Part shown: positions 1-8,241 of the stretch, piece after piece
How the letters are laid out: every line of letters begins with the position of its first letter
Numbering within the stretch: the stretch's first letter is position 1
Assembly (NCBI GenBank): GCA_014359685.1
Contig: JACIYY010000298.1
Location: 1 to 8,241, forward strand
From: Porphyrobacter sp.
GTDB taxonomy: Bacteria > Pseudomonadota > Alphaproteobacteria > Sphingomonadales > Sphingomonadaceae
Direction of reading: 5' to 3'
DNA: 8,241 nt
The notes under the pieces: generated by a model
What the model saw: the letters and a program-made list of their open reading frames with translations, nothing else
Databases searched by the model: none
What the model was told of the DNA's origin: nothing
Position numbers and translations under genes: made by a program

Positions 1-1
1 G

Positions 2-9
2 GTATATAC
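2..9. promoter_or_regulatory. AT-rich 8-bp palindrome upstream of copA, possible promoter or operator remnant
   Basis: GTATATAC is a perfect 8-bp palindrome in an otherwise very GC-rich window, 24 bp before the copA start codon. TATATA at 3-8 matches the sigma-70 -10 consensus at four of six positions and would give a short leader of about 20 nt. It could also be half of a copper-sensor operator cut by the window edge. The -35 region lies outside the window, so neither reading can be settled here. Confidence 0.3.
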
Positions 10-18
10 GAAAGGGGC

Positions 19-23
19 AGGAG
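19..23 (+). promoter_or_regulatory. Ribosome binding site of copA
   Basis: AGGAG lies 10 nt before the ATG at 34. It is a good Shine-Dalgarno match at a slightly long spacing. It supports the ATG at 34, from which the Tat signal peptide is encoded directly. Confidence 0.6.
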
Positions 24-33
24 ACGACAAGAC

Positions 34-1749
34 ATGGCCGATCCGCTGATCCTGTCGCGCCGCCGGCTCATTACCGGCTCGGCCGCGCTCGCCGCCGCCA
101 CCGCGCTGCCGATGCCGGCCTGGGCGGGCGGCGGGGACAGCAGCACCGGTGCCGCCAAGGGCTTCGGCACGCTGGAGGGCGAGGACATCCGGCTGACCGT
201 GGCGCGCAGCCATTTCGCGGCCGGCGGGCGGGCCGGCCATGCGATCACCATCAACGGCACGATTCCCGGCCCGCTGCTGCGCCTGCGCGAGGGCCGCACG
301 ACGCGCCTTTCCGTCACCAACACGCTCGACGAGGACACCTCGATCCACTGGCACGGCCTGCTGGTGCCGTTCCAGTTCGACGGGGTCCCGGGCGTCAGCT
401 TCCCCGGCATCCGGCCCGGCGAGACCTTCACCTACGAAATCCCGGTGCGCCAGGCCGGCACCTATTGGTGGCACAGCCATTCGGGCCTGCAGGAGCAGAT
501 CGGCCATTACGGCCCGCTGATCATCGACCCGGCCGAGCCCGGGCAAAGCCGCCACGATCGCGAGATCGTGCTGCTGCTGAGCGAGTTCAGCGCGCTCCAC
601 CCCCACGAGATCATGCGCAAGCTCAAGGTCTCGGAAGGCTATTTCAACTACAACAAGCAGACCGCGACCTCGGGCGATATGCCGCTGGCCGAGCGGATCC
701 GCTGGGGCGGCATGCGGATGAATCCGCGCGACATCTCCGACGTCACCGGCGCCACCTATGCCTTCCTCGTCAACGGCCATGCGCCTGCCGACGATCTCGA
801 ATTGCTGTTCCGCCCCGGCGAGCGGGTGCGGCTGCGCGTCATCAACGGCAGCGCGATGACCTTCTTCAATCTGCGCATTCCGGGCGTGCCGCTGACGGTG
901 ATCCAGGCCGACGGGCAGGATGTGCGCGACGTCACGGTCGACGAATTGCAGATCGGCGTGGCGGAGACCTACGACCTCATCGTCACCCCCGGTGCCGGGG
1001 CGCATACGATCGTGGCCGAGGCGATCGACCGCTCTGGCATGGGCGTGGCGACGCTGACCTCCACCCCCGGGCTGCGCGCGCCGGTGCCGCCGCTGCGCGA
1101 GCCGGTCACGCTGACCATGGCCGACATGGGCATGGGCGCGATGGACCACGATGCCCACGGCAGCGGCGGCGATGCCGGCGGCATGGATCATTCGATGCGC
1201 GACATGTCCAGGCTGCCCCCGACCGCGAGCGGCGTCGGCGTCGACATGGTCGCGCCGATGCCGGTCGACCGGACCGACTTTCCGGGGCTCGGGCTCGACA
1301 AGGTGTCGCACCGGGTGCTGCGCTATACCGACCTCGTGGCGATCCGGCCCAATCCGGTGCGGCCACCCGAACGGCACCTCGAAATCCACCTGACCGGCAA
1401 TATGGAACGGTTCATGTGGTCGTTCGACGGGCGCAAGTTCTCGGCCGTCACCGACGATCCGATCCGCTTCGGCTATGACGAACGCGTGCGGGTGACGCTG
1501 GTCAACGACACGATGATGGCCCACCCGATCCACCTGCACGGCCATTTCTTCGAACTGGTCAACGGCGCGGACGAGGCGCACCAGCCGCTCAAGCACACGC
1601 TGATCGTCCAGCCGGGCAGCAAGGCGACCTTCGACCTGACCGCCAACGAGCCGGGCGACTGGGCCTTCCACTGCCACCTGCTCTACCACATGCATGCCGG
1701 GATGATGCAGGTGGTCACCGTGCGCCCGTTCCCGGCAGGCCACGCCTGA
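34..1749 (+). CDS. copA: Copper resistance multicopper oxidase CopA (periplasmic, Tat-exported)
   Basis: A 571-residue multicopper oxidase of the CopA/PcoA family. Members act in the periplasm, oxidising Cu(I) and binding copper. The N-terminus carries a twin-arginine signal (SRRRLITG, about residues 8-15), a hydrophobic stretch and a likely cleavage after AWA (about residue 31), as expected for export of a folded copper enzyme. All four copper-ligand motifs are visible: HWHG at 105-108, HSH at 147-149, HPIHLHGH at 497-504, and HCHLLYHMHAGM at 546-557. In the last motif Cys547 and His552 are the expected type 1 copper ligands and Met557 the likely axial residue. A Met/His/Asp-rich insert spans about 362-391, in the position of the MXDHXXM-type copper-binding repeats of the family, but is short. 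At 571 residues it is a little shorter than Pseudomonas CopA (about 600). It is the first gene of the cluster and its TGA overlaps the copB ATG by one base, so the two are probably translationally coupled. The name is shared in the literature with an unrelated P-type ATPase. Confidence 0.95.
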   Translation: MADPLILSRRRLITGSAALAAATALPMPAWAGGGDSSTGAAKGFGTLEGEDIRLTVARSHFAAGGRAGHAITINGTIPGPLLRLREGRTTRLSVTNTLDEDTSIHWHGLLVPFQFDGVPGVSFPGIRPGETFTYEIPVRQAGTYWWHSHSGLQEQIGHYGPLIIDPAEPGQSRHDREIVLLLSEFSALHPHEIMRKLKVSEGYFNYNKQTATSGDMPLAERIRWGGMRMNPRDISDVTGATYAFLVNGHAPADDLELLFRPGERVRLRVINGSAMTFFNLRIPGVPLTVIQADGQDVRDVTVDELQIGVAETYDLIVTPGAGAHTIVAEAIDRSGMGVATLTSTPGLRAPVPPLREPVTLTMADMGMGAMDHDAHGSGGDAGGMDHSMRDMSRLPPTASGVGVDMVAPMPVDRTDFPGLGLDKVSHRVLRYTDLVAIRPNPVRPPERHLEIHLTGNMERFMWSFDGRKFSAVTDDPIRFGYDERVRVTLVNDTMMAHPIHLHGHFFELVNGADEAHQPLKHTLIVQPGSKATFDLTANEPGDWAFHCHLLYHMHAGMMQVVTVRPFPAGHA

Positions 1750-2714
1750 TGCGCCGGCTGCTCCTCGCCACCGCCGCGCTGGCCGCGACGCCCGCCGCCG
1801 CGCAGGACCATGCGGCCCATGCGCAGCACCAGCCCCCCGCCGCGCCGCAGCAGGAGCCCGCGCCCCCGCCCGCCAGCCACGGCGCCACGGGCCAGGACGC
1901 GACGCAGCCCATGGATCACGCCGCGATGGGTCATTCGGCCGCCGGTCCCGGAGCTCAGGCAGCCGATGCGCCCGCCAGCGGGCCGCCGCCGCGCGCCTTC
2001 GAAGGGCCGGAGCACGCCGCCGACACGATCTATGGCGCCGCCGCCATGGCGCCGGCACGCGAGCAGGTGGCGCGCGAGAATGGCGGGTTCACCACCGGCA
2101 CGATCATGTTCGACCGGCTGGAGGCGCGGGTGGCCGGGGGCGAGGATCGCTATCTGTGGGACGCCCAGGGCTGGTATGGCGGCGATTACGACCGGCTGTG
2201 GCTCAAGAGCGAAGGCGAGGGGGCATTCGATGGCGAGGTCGAGAGTGCCGAGATGCAGGCGCTGTGGAGCCACGCGATCGGCCCGTTCTTCGACCTTCAG
2301 GGCGGCCTGCGCTACGATCTGGAGCCCGACAGCCGCGCCCATGCGGTGCTTGGGCTGCAGGGCCTCGCGCCCTATATGTTCGAGGTCGATGCCGCCGCCT
2401 TTCTCTCCGACGAGGGCGATCTCACCGCCCGGATGGAGGCCGAATACGACCAGCGGATCACCCAGCGCCTGATCCTGCAGCCGCGCGTCGAGGTTGCGCT
2501 GGCGGCGCAGGACATTCCCGATCGCGGCATCGGGGCCGGAATCAGCTCGGTCGAGACCGGCTTGCGGCTGCGCTACGAATTCGCCCGCGAATTTGCTCCT
2601 TATGTCGGGGTGGGATACGAGGCGAGGCTTGGCGAGACGGCCGATCGCGCCCGCGCCGCAGGGGAAGACCCCGACCGGTTCTCGCTGCTGCTCGGCCTCA
2701 GGGCGTGGTTCTGA
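1749..2714 (+). CDS. copB: Copper resistance protein CopB (outer membrane)
   Basis: A 321-residue protein of the CopB/PcoB family, outer-membrane proteins encoded next to CopA-type oxidases. A Sec signal peptide covers about residues 1-19 ([19 protein letters not shown]). A low-complexity segment rich in His, Met, Pro and Gln follows at about 20-85, including DHAAHAQH and MDHAAMGH clusters that are likely copper ligands. The conserved CopB domain runs from about residue 88 to the end, with DTIYGAAAM near 92-100 and a motif resembling [11 protein letters not shown] near 117-127. It shows alternating polar and aromatic strands typical of a beta-barrel, and the C-terminus is LGLRAWF, ending in Phe as outer-membrane barrel proteins usually do. 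The ATG overlaps the copA stop (TGATG), indicating one transcript and coupled translation. Its exact biochemical role is not settled for the family; copper binding or passage at the outer membrane is the usual proposal. Confidence 0.93.
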   Translation: MRRLLLATAALAATPAAAQDHAAHAQHQPPAAPQQEPAPPPASHGATGQDATQPMDHAAMGHSAAGPGAQAADAPASGPPPRAFEGPEHAADTIYGAAAMAPAREQVARENGGFTTGTIMFDRLEARVAGGEDRYLWDAQGWYGGDYDRLWLKSEGEGAFDGEVESAEMQALWSHAIGPFFDLQGGLRYDLEPDSRAHAVLGLQGLAPYMFEVDAAAFLSDEGDLTARMEAEYDQRITQRLILQPRVEVALAAQDIPDRGIGAGISSVETGLRLRYEFAREFAPYVGVGYEARLGETADRARAAGEDPDRFSLLLGLRAWF

Positions 2715-2793
2715 CAGGTCCACGAGCATCGCCGTGGGCCGGCCGAGCCGCCGGGTCCGTGCCAGTTACCCTTGCGCTTATCGGGACAGCCAG

Positions 2794-5139
<2,346 letters not shown>

Positions 5140-5164
5140 GCTTTGAGCCGCACTCCGGCGCGGA

Positions 5165-6130
5165 TCAGCGTCCGGTCCTGACTGCCGAATCCCGCTGGAT
5201 CGGCTCGGCCGCGACGCGGCGCGGCGGCTGGCGGCGGCGCAGCAGGTCCCAGCAGAACAGGCCGGCGGCGGTCCAGATGGTCACGAAGGCGAGCAGCTGC
5301 ACCGGGCGCAGCACCTCGTCGAACACGGTCAGGCCGAGGATGAAGATGATCGTCGGGGAAAGGAATTGCAGGAACCCCATCGCGGTATAGGGCATCCGCC
5401 GCGCGGCCGCAGAGAACAGGATCAGCGGCAGCGCGGTGATCGGCCCGGCCATCGCGATCGCCCAGCTTTCCACCGCGTCGCGCCCCAGCGCGATCCCGGT
5501 GGGGCCGGCCGCCTGCCAGGCGATGACCGCGATGGCGACGGGAGCCAGCAGCAGCGTTTCCACCGCCAGCCCGGTCAGCGGCCCGGCCGCCACCACCTTG
5601 CGCAGCAGGCCGTAGACGGCGAAGCTGACCCCCAGCGAGAGGCTGACCGCCAGCCCCTCCGACGCGCCCAGTGCCAGCGATCCCACGCCCAGCGCGGCCA
5701 GCGCGCTCGCCGCCCATTGCAGCGGGGTCAGCCGCTCCCCCAGCACCACAAAGCCCAGCAGCAGCATCACCAGCGGCAGGATGTAGAAGCCCAGGCTGGC
5801 GGCATAGACCTGGCCGGTCTGCACCGCCCAGACATAGATCGTCCAGTTGACCCCGATGGTCGCCGCGCAGCCGATCAGCGCCAGCATCGCCCGCCGGTCC
5901 GACGCGACGCGCGCCAGTTCCCCCAGCGTGCCGCGCGCGGCCATCACGGCCAGGCACACCGGCACCGTGAAGAGAACCCGCCAGGCGACATATTCGGCGG
6001 GCGGCACCGCCGCCACCAGCAGCAAATAGAGCGGCATCGCGCCCCATATCAGATGCGCGGCAATCGCCATCCGCACCCCGTTCACTACCCTGTGCCGGTC
6101 GGTCTCCGGTTGCGATTGAGCGGCTGCCAC
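5165..6130 (-). CDS. rarD: RarD-type EamA/DMT family permease
   Basis: A 321-residue inner-membrane protein with about ten hydrophobic segments, of the drug/metabolite transporter superfamily, RarD subfamily. Family-typical stretches are AHLIWGAMPLYLLL near residues 24-38, NWTIYVWAVQTGQVYAASLG near 95-114, LLLGFVVLGERLTPLQW near 123-139, and GFLQFLSPTIIFILGL near 252-267. RarD was named for chloramphenicol sensitivity in Pseudomonas, but the substrate is unknown for most members and I infer none here. The start is uncertain: the longest frame begins at a GTG (6128-6130), while the ATG at 6068-6070 (residue 21) would give 301 residues, nearer the usual length of just under 300, and begins right at the first helix. 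The C-terminal tail after about residue 298 is Arg-rich and probably cytoplasmic. The gene converges on the ATPase gene with 25 bp between stops and has no evident link to copper. Confidence 0.9.
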   Translation of the reverse strand: MAAAQSQPETDRHRVVNGVRMAIAAHLIWGAMPLYLLLVAAVPPAEYVAWRVLFTVPVCLAVMAARGTLGELARVASDRRAMLALIGCAATIGVNWTIYVWAVQTGQVYAASLGFYILPLVMLLLGFVVLGERLTPLQWAASALAALGVGSLALGASEGLAVSLSLGVSFAVYGLLRKVVAAGPLTGLAVETLLLAPVAIAVIAWQAAGPTGIALGRDAVESWAIAMAGPITALPLILFSAAARRMPYTAMGFLQFLSPTIIFILGLTVFDEVLRPVQLLAFVTIWTAAGLFCWDLLRRRQPPRRVAAEPIQRDSAVRTGR

Positions 6131-6229
6131 CAGCGGCGCCTATCCGCGCTGCCGGGCGCGGGCCAGAAAAAAATGCCGGGCTGACAGGTTGGTTGGCGAA
6201 TGTTCAGAAAAGGCGTTCTAAAGATGAAC

Positions 6230-6245
6230 CATCGAACGAACGATG
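6230..6245. repeat. Short inverted repeat CATCG-N6-CGATG upstream of the glycine-zipper gene
   Basis: Five-base arms at 6230-6234 and 6241-6245 flank AACGAA. The element lies just downstream of the candidate -10 and 16 bp before the start codon, so it could be an operator or a small leader hairpin. It is short enough to be chance. Confidence 0.25.
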
Positions 6246-6250
6246 TTGAT

Positions 6251-6254
6251 GGAG
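6251..6254 (+). promoter_or_regulatory. Ribosome binding site of the glycine-zipper gene
   Basis: GGAG lies 7 nt before the ATG at 6262. It decides this start over the out-of-frame ATG at 6200, which has no such site. Confidence 0.65.
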
Positions 6255-6261
6255 ATCGGAC

Positions 6262-6693
6262 ATGCCTACCCTGCTCAAGAATGCCGTCATCGCCGCCGCC
6301 GCTTCGGGCATGGCGCTCTGGGCGCTTCCCGCCGCAGCGGTCGAGATGCGCGTGGCGCCGGTCGCCGCCGCGCCGATTGCGGGCGAGGGGATGGAGAGCC
6401 ATTATCGCGACGACGACCGCCGCTGGGATCGGCGCGACCGCCGCTACGATCGCTACGACAATCGCTACGGCCGCTATGACCAGCCGAGGGGCCGGTCATG
6501 GCGCGGGCGCGACGGGCGCGGCTATTGCAAGAAGAACGACGGCACCACCGGCCTGATCGTCGGGGGCGCGGTCGGCGCGCTGCTGGGCCGCGAGGTCGAT
6601 GGCGGGCGCGACCGCACGCTCGGCACGGTGCTGGGCGCGGCCGGCGGCGCGCTGCTGGGCAAGGAACTGACCGACGGCTATAGCTGCCGCTGA
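6262..6693 (+). CDS. Secreted glycine-zipper 2TM domain protein
   Basis: A 143-residue envelope protein. A signal peptide spans about residues 1-26 with cleavage after LPAAA; there is no lipobox Cys at that site, so it is not an obvious lipoprotein. A strongly charged linker at about 47-84 is made of Arg, Asp and Tyr and contains three heptads (52-72). The C-terminal part, about 97-136, has two Gly-rich hydrophobic hairpin strands (GLIVGGAVGALLG and GTVLGAAGGALLG) separated by REVDGGRDRTL. This is the pattern of the glycine zipper 2TM domain (17-kDa surface antigen-like family), thought to insert into or associate with membranes. Two Cys (89 and 142) bracket the zipper and could form a disulphide. 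The molecular function of such small proteins is largely unknown; roles in outer-membrane integrity or stress have been proposed for relatives. It is monocistronic, divergent from rarD, with its own ribosome site and candidate promoter. Confidence 0.87.
   Translation: MPTLLKNAVIAAAASGMALWALPAAAVEMRVAPVAAAPIAGEGMESHYRDDDRRWDRRDRRYDRYDNRYGRYDQPRGRSWRGRDGRGYCKKNDGTTGLIVGGAVGALLGREVDGGRDRTLGTVLGAAGGALLGKELTDGYSCR
6415..6477 (+). repeat. Three tandem 21-bp units encoding an Arg/Tyr/Asp heptad
   Basis: Units at 6415-6435, 6436-6456 and 6457-6477 encode DRRWDRR, DRRYDRY and DNRYGRY. The first ten bases of units one and two are identical (GACCGCCGCT). Units two and three have diverged more in DNA than in residue class, suggesting old duplication with selection for charge and aromatic pattern. 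It lies in the linker between signal peptide and glycine zipper. Confidence 0.7.
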
Positions 6694-6698
6694 TTGCG

Positions 6699-8114
6699 TC
6701 AGCCTGCGGTGAAGCCGATGCCGACGCTGGCGCGGGGTTGCTGGACCTCGGTGCTGGCGACCGGATAGGCGCAGTAATCGGCGGCATAGAAGGCGGCCGG
6801 GCGGTGGTTGCCCGACAGGCCCACCCCGCCGAACGGCGCGGCCGAGGAGGCGCCGTTGGTCGGCCGGTTCCAGTTGACGATGCCGGCGCGGATATTGGCC
6901 CAGAAGCGGCTGTAATCCTGCGGGCTGCCGCCGATCAGCGCCGCTGACAGGCCGAAGCGGGTGGCATTCGCCTCCGCGATGGCCTGGTCGAAATCCTCCA
7001 CCCGGATGATCTGCAGCAGCGGGCCGAACAGCTCCACATCGGGCCGCTGCGCGACCTCGGTGGTGTCGATCAGCGCGGGGGAAAGGAAAGGCAGGTCGCC
7101 GCGCGGGCGGCCGAGCGGGAGGATCGCCTGCCCGCCCTTGGCCAGCAGATCGACGAAGCCTTCGGTCAGTGCGTCGGCCGCGTCGCTGTCGATCACCGGA
7201 CCCATGAAGGGCGGCGGATCGTCGAACGGGGCGCCGACGATGATCCGCTCGGCCAGCCGGCGCACCGCCGCGACCGCCTCTTCATAGAGCGAGGCCTTGA
7301 CGATCAGCCGCCGCGCCGCAGTGCAGCGCTGGCCGGCGCTGGTGAAGGCCGACTGGACGATCAGCACCGCCGCATCCTCGATCAGCGGCGTGTCCCACAG
7401 CACGATCGGGTTGTTGCCGCCCATCTCCAGCGCGACGATCTTGCCCGGATCCTCCGCCAGCGCGCGGTTGATGGCGAGCCCTGCGCGCGAGGAGCCGGTG
7501 AACAGCACCCCGTCGATGCCGGGATGGGCAACCAGCGCGCGCCCCTCCTCCGGCCCGCCGACCAGCAGCTGCACCAGATCGGCCGGGATGCCGGCGCGGT
7601 GGAAGCAGCCGACCAGCGCCTCGCCGGTGGCCGGGGTCTTTTCGCTGGGCTTCAGGATCACCGCATTGCCGGCGATCAGCGCGGGCACGATGTGGCCGTT
7701 GGGCAGGTGCGCGGGGAAATTGTAGGGGCCGAGCACCGCCATCACCCCATGCGGCTTGTGGCGCACGGCGGCCGTGCCCTGGAACGCGCTGTCGAGCCGG
7801 CGCTGGCCGGTCCGCTCGGCATAGGCGGTGATCGAGATCTCGACCTTGGCGATCACCGATTCGACCTCTGTGCGCGCTTCCCACAGCGGCTTGCCGGTCT
7901 CCCGCGCGATCAGCGTGGCGAGCGCGTCCTGCTCGCGCCGCACCTGGGTGGCGAAGCGGCGCACCAGCTCGATCCGGTTGGCGAGCGGGCGGGCGGCCCA
8001 CAGCGGCCAGGCGGCCCGGGCGCGGGCGACCGTCTGGTCCACATCGCCGATGGGCGCGCGCCACAGCTCGGCGCCGGTCGCAGGGTCGTGGGAGACGATC
8101 TCGGATGGGGGCAC
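6699..8114 (-). CDS. astD: Succinylglutamate-semialdehyde dehydrogenase AstD
   Basis: A member of the aldehyde dehydrogenase superfamily that oxidises N-succinylglutamate 5-semialdehyde to N-succinylglutamate with NAD+, the fourth step of the arginine succinyltransferase pathway, in the cytoplasm. With the GTG at 8114 the product has 471 residues. Key residues in that numbering are Asn132 in GPYNFPAHLPNGH, the nucleotide-binding loop FTGSSRAG near 205-212, Glu230 in ALEMGGNNP, and the catalytic Cys264 in GQRCTAARR. The long stretches around these residues match AstD better than generic aldehyde dehydrogenases. The start is a judgement: the frame continues in-frame to a TTG at 8171 (490 residues) and stays open to the window edge, but the added residues are a Pro/Ala-rich stretch unlike the family. 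A GAGAG sequence lies 7 nt before the GTG at 8114, from which the protein begins right before EIVSHDPATGAELW. The gene is probably part of an ast operon reading in from the right. Confidence 0.9.
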   Translation of the reverse strand: MPPSEIVSHDPATGAELWRAPIGDVDQTVARARAAWPLWAARPLANRIELVRRFATQVRREQDALATLIARETGKPLWEARTEVESVIAKVEISITAYAERTGQRRLDSAFQGTAAVRHKPHGVMAVLGPYNFPAHLPNGHIVPALIAGNAVILKPSEKTPATGEALVGCFHRAGIPADLVQLLVGGPEEGRALVAHPGIDGVLFTGSSRAGLAINRALAEDPGKIVALEMGGNNPIVLWDTPLIEDAAVLIVQSAFTSAGQRCTAARRLIVKASLYEEAVAAVRRLAERIIVGAPFDDPPPFMGPVIDSDAADALTEGFVDLLAKGGQAILPLGRPRGDLPFLSPALIDTTEVAQRPDVELFGPLLQIIRVEDFDQAIAEANATRFGLSAALIGGSPQDYSRFWANIRAGIVNWNRPTNGASSAAPFGGVGLSGNHRPAAFYAADYCAYPVASTEVQQPRASVGIGFTAG

Positions 8115-8167
8115 GGCGGGTCTCTCGGGGATGGCGTTGGGCGCGTCTGGCGGGGCGGGCTGCGGCG

Positions 8168-8241
8168 TCAAACCGGGGCCGCCGTTGGGCGCGATGGGGG
8201 ATGGCCGGCGGGCGGCGGAGGCTCGCCCAGCGCCTCCCCCA
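8168..8241 (-). CDS. Possible C-terminal end of the gene upstream of astD (partial)
   Basis: On the minus strand one frame enters from the window edge and ends at a TGA (8168-8170), giving a tail of 23 residues that begins GEALGEPPPP and ends TAAPV. It would lie 53 bp upstream of the preferred astD start, or overlap the TTG at 8171. In ast operons the gene before astD is often astA (arginine N-succinyltransferase), which would suit, but the visible piece is Pro-rich and too short to identify. Both other minus-strand frames are also open here, so coding is only a possibility. Confidence 0.3.
   Translation of the reverse strand, partial: GEALGEPPPPAGHPPSRPTAAPV

Larger units (their letters stand above)
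6131..6261. promoter_or_regulatory. Divergent intergenic region between rarD and the glycine-zipper gene
   Basis: These 131 bp should hold promoters for both divergent genes. The half near rarD contains GCCGGGC twice (6151-6157, 6175-6181) around a run of seven A. The half near the + strand gene is less GC-rich and holds a candidate sigma-70 promoter, TTGGCG at 6193-6198 and TCTAAA at 6217-6222 with an 18-bp spacer, each four of six to consensus. GTTC/GAAC tetramers cluster here at 6202, 6215, 6226, 6234 and 6238. No rarD promoter could be picked with confidence. Confidence 0.45.

Noticed and set aside
465..1478. Open frame of 337 codons on the plus strand inside copA
   Set aside because: It is an out-of-frame shadow of copA, rich in Arg, Ala, Gly and Asp, with no ribosome site or domain.
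1683..2729. Long open frame of 348 codons on the minus strand opposite copB
   Set aside because: It lies fully antisense to a well-supported gene, encodes a low-complexity Arg/Gly/Ala-rich product with no recognisable domain, and is what the third-position G/C bias of copB would produce.
2720..2737. Possible hairpin CCACG-N8-CGTGG between copB and the ATPase gene
   Set aside because: The stem is only five pairs and no T-run follows, so it does not support a terminator; such pairs are common by chance at this GC content.
2494..2793. Upstream extension of the ATPase reading frame by 100 codons
   Set aside because: It overlaps the conserved C-terminal barrel of copB in another frame and encodes an Arg/Ser-rich stretch; MMHDHSHD at 2794 is a natural His-rich start for this family.
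6151..6181. Direct repeat of GCCGGGC around a run of seven A
   Set aside because: The repeat is only seven bases of G/C and the A-run is not preceded by a stem on either strand, so neither an attachment site nor a terminator is supported.
5366..6184. Open frame of 272 codons on the plus strand opposite rarD
   Set aside because: The product is Gln/Arg/His-rich and featureless, whereas the minus strand gives a clear ten-helix RarD-type protein.
6200..6556. Open frame of 118 codons starting in the rarD/glycine-zipper intergenic region
   Set aside because: It has no ribosome site, runs out of frame through the signal peptide of the glycine-zipper gene, and yields an Arg/Ala/Thr-rich product.

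Overview
The window is GC-rich DNA of alphaproteobacterial character, most likely from a sphingomonad (Sphingomonas/Sphingobium/Novosphingobium group). I infer this from the strong G/C bias at third codon positions, the copA-copB-YHS-ATPase copper cluster, the glycine-zipper envelope protein with an Arg/Tyr/Asp-rich linker, and the protein sequence style. No rRNA or other taxonomic marker is present, so genus is not established.

Region 1 (about 1-5139, + strand) is a copper-tolerance cluster. A Tat-exported periplasmic multicopper oxidase (CopA) overlaps by one base the gene for an outer-membrane copper-resistance protein (CopB). After 79 bp comes a Cu(I)-type P1B ATPase with a YHS/TRASH module and a CPMHPE-type Cys module at its N-terminus, in place of the usual HMA domains. 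Together they cover cytosolic Cu(I) export (ATPase), periplasmic Cu(I) oxidation or sequestration (CopA), and outer-membrane binding or passage (CopB). No copper sensor lies in the window; the left edge cuts the promoter region just 33 bp before copA.

Region 2 (5165-6130, - strand) is a RarD-type EamA/DMT permease, convergent with the ATPase gene. Region 3 (6131-6261) is a divergent intergenic region with a candidate promoter and a cluster of GTTC/GAAC tetramers. It precedes a small secreted glycine-zipper protein (6262-6693, +). Region 4 (6699 to near the right edge, - strand) is succinylglutamate-semialdehyde dehydrogenase (AstD) of the arginine succinyltransferase pathway, convergent with the glycine-zipper gene at a 5-bp gap. 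The last 74 bases may hold the C-terminal end of an upstream gene of the same operon.

All main genes belong to recognisable families. I found no CRISPR array, mobile element, tRNA, phage gene or convincing novel system. The points worth a second look are modest: the N-terminal metal-binding layout of the ATPase, the GTTC/GAAC-rich promoter region, the three-unit heptad repeat in the glycine-zipper protein, and the unsettled start of astD.
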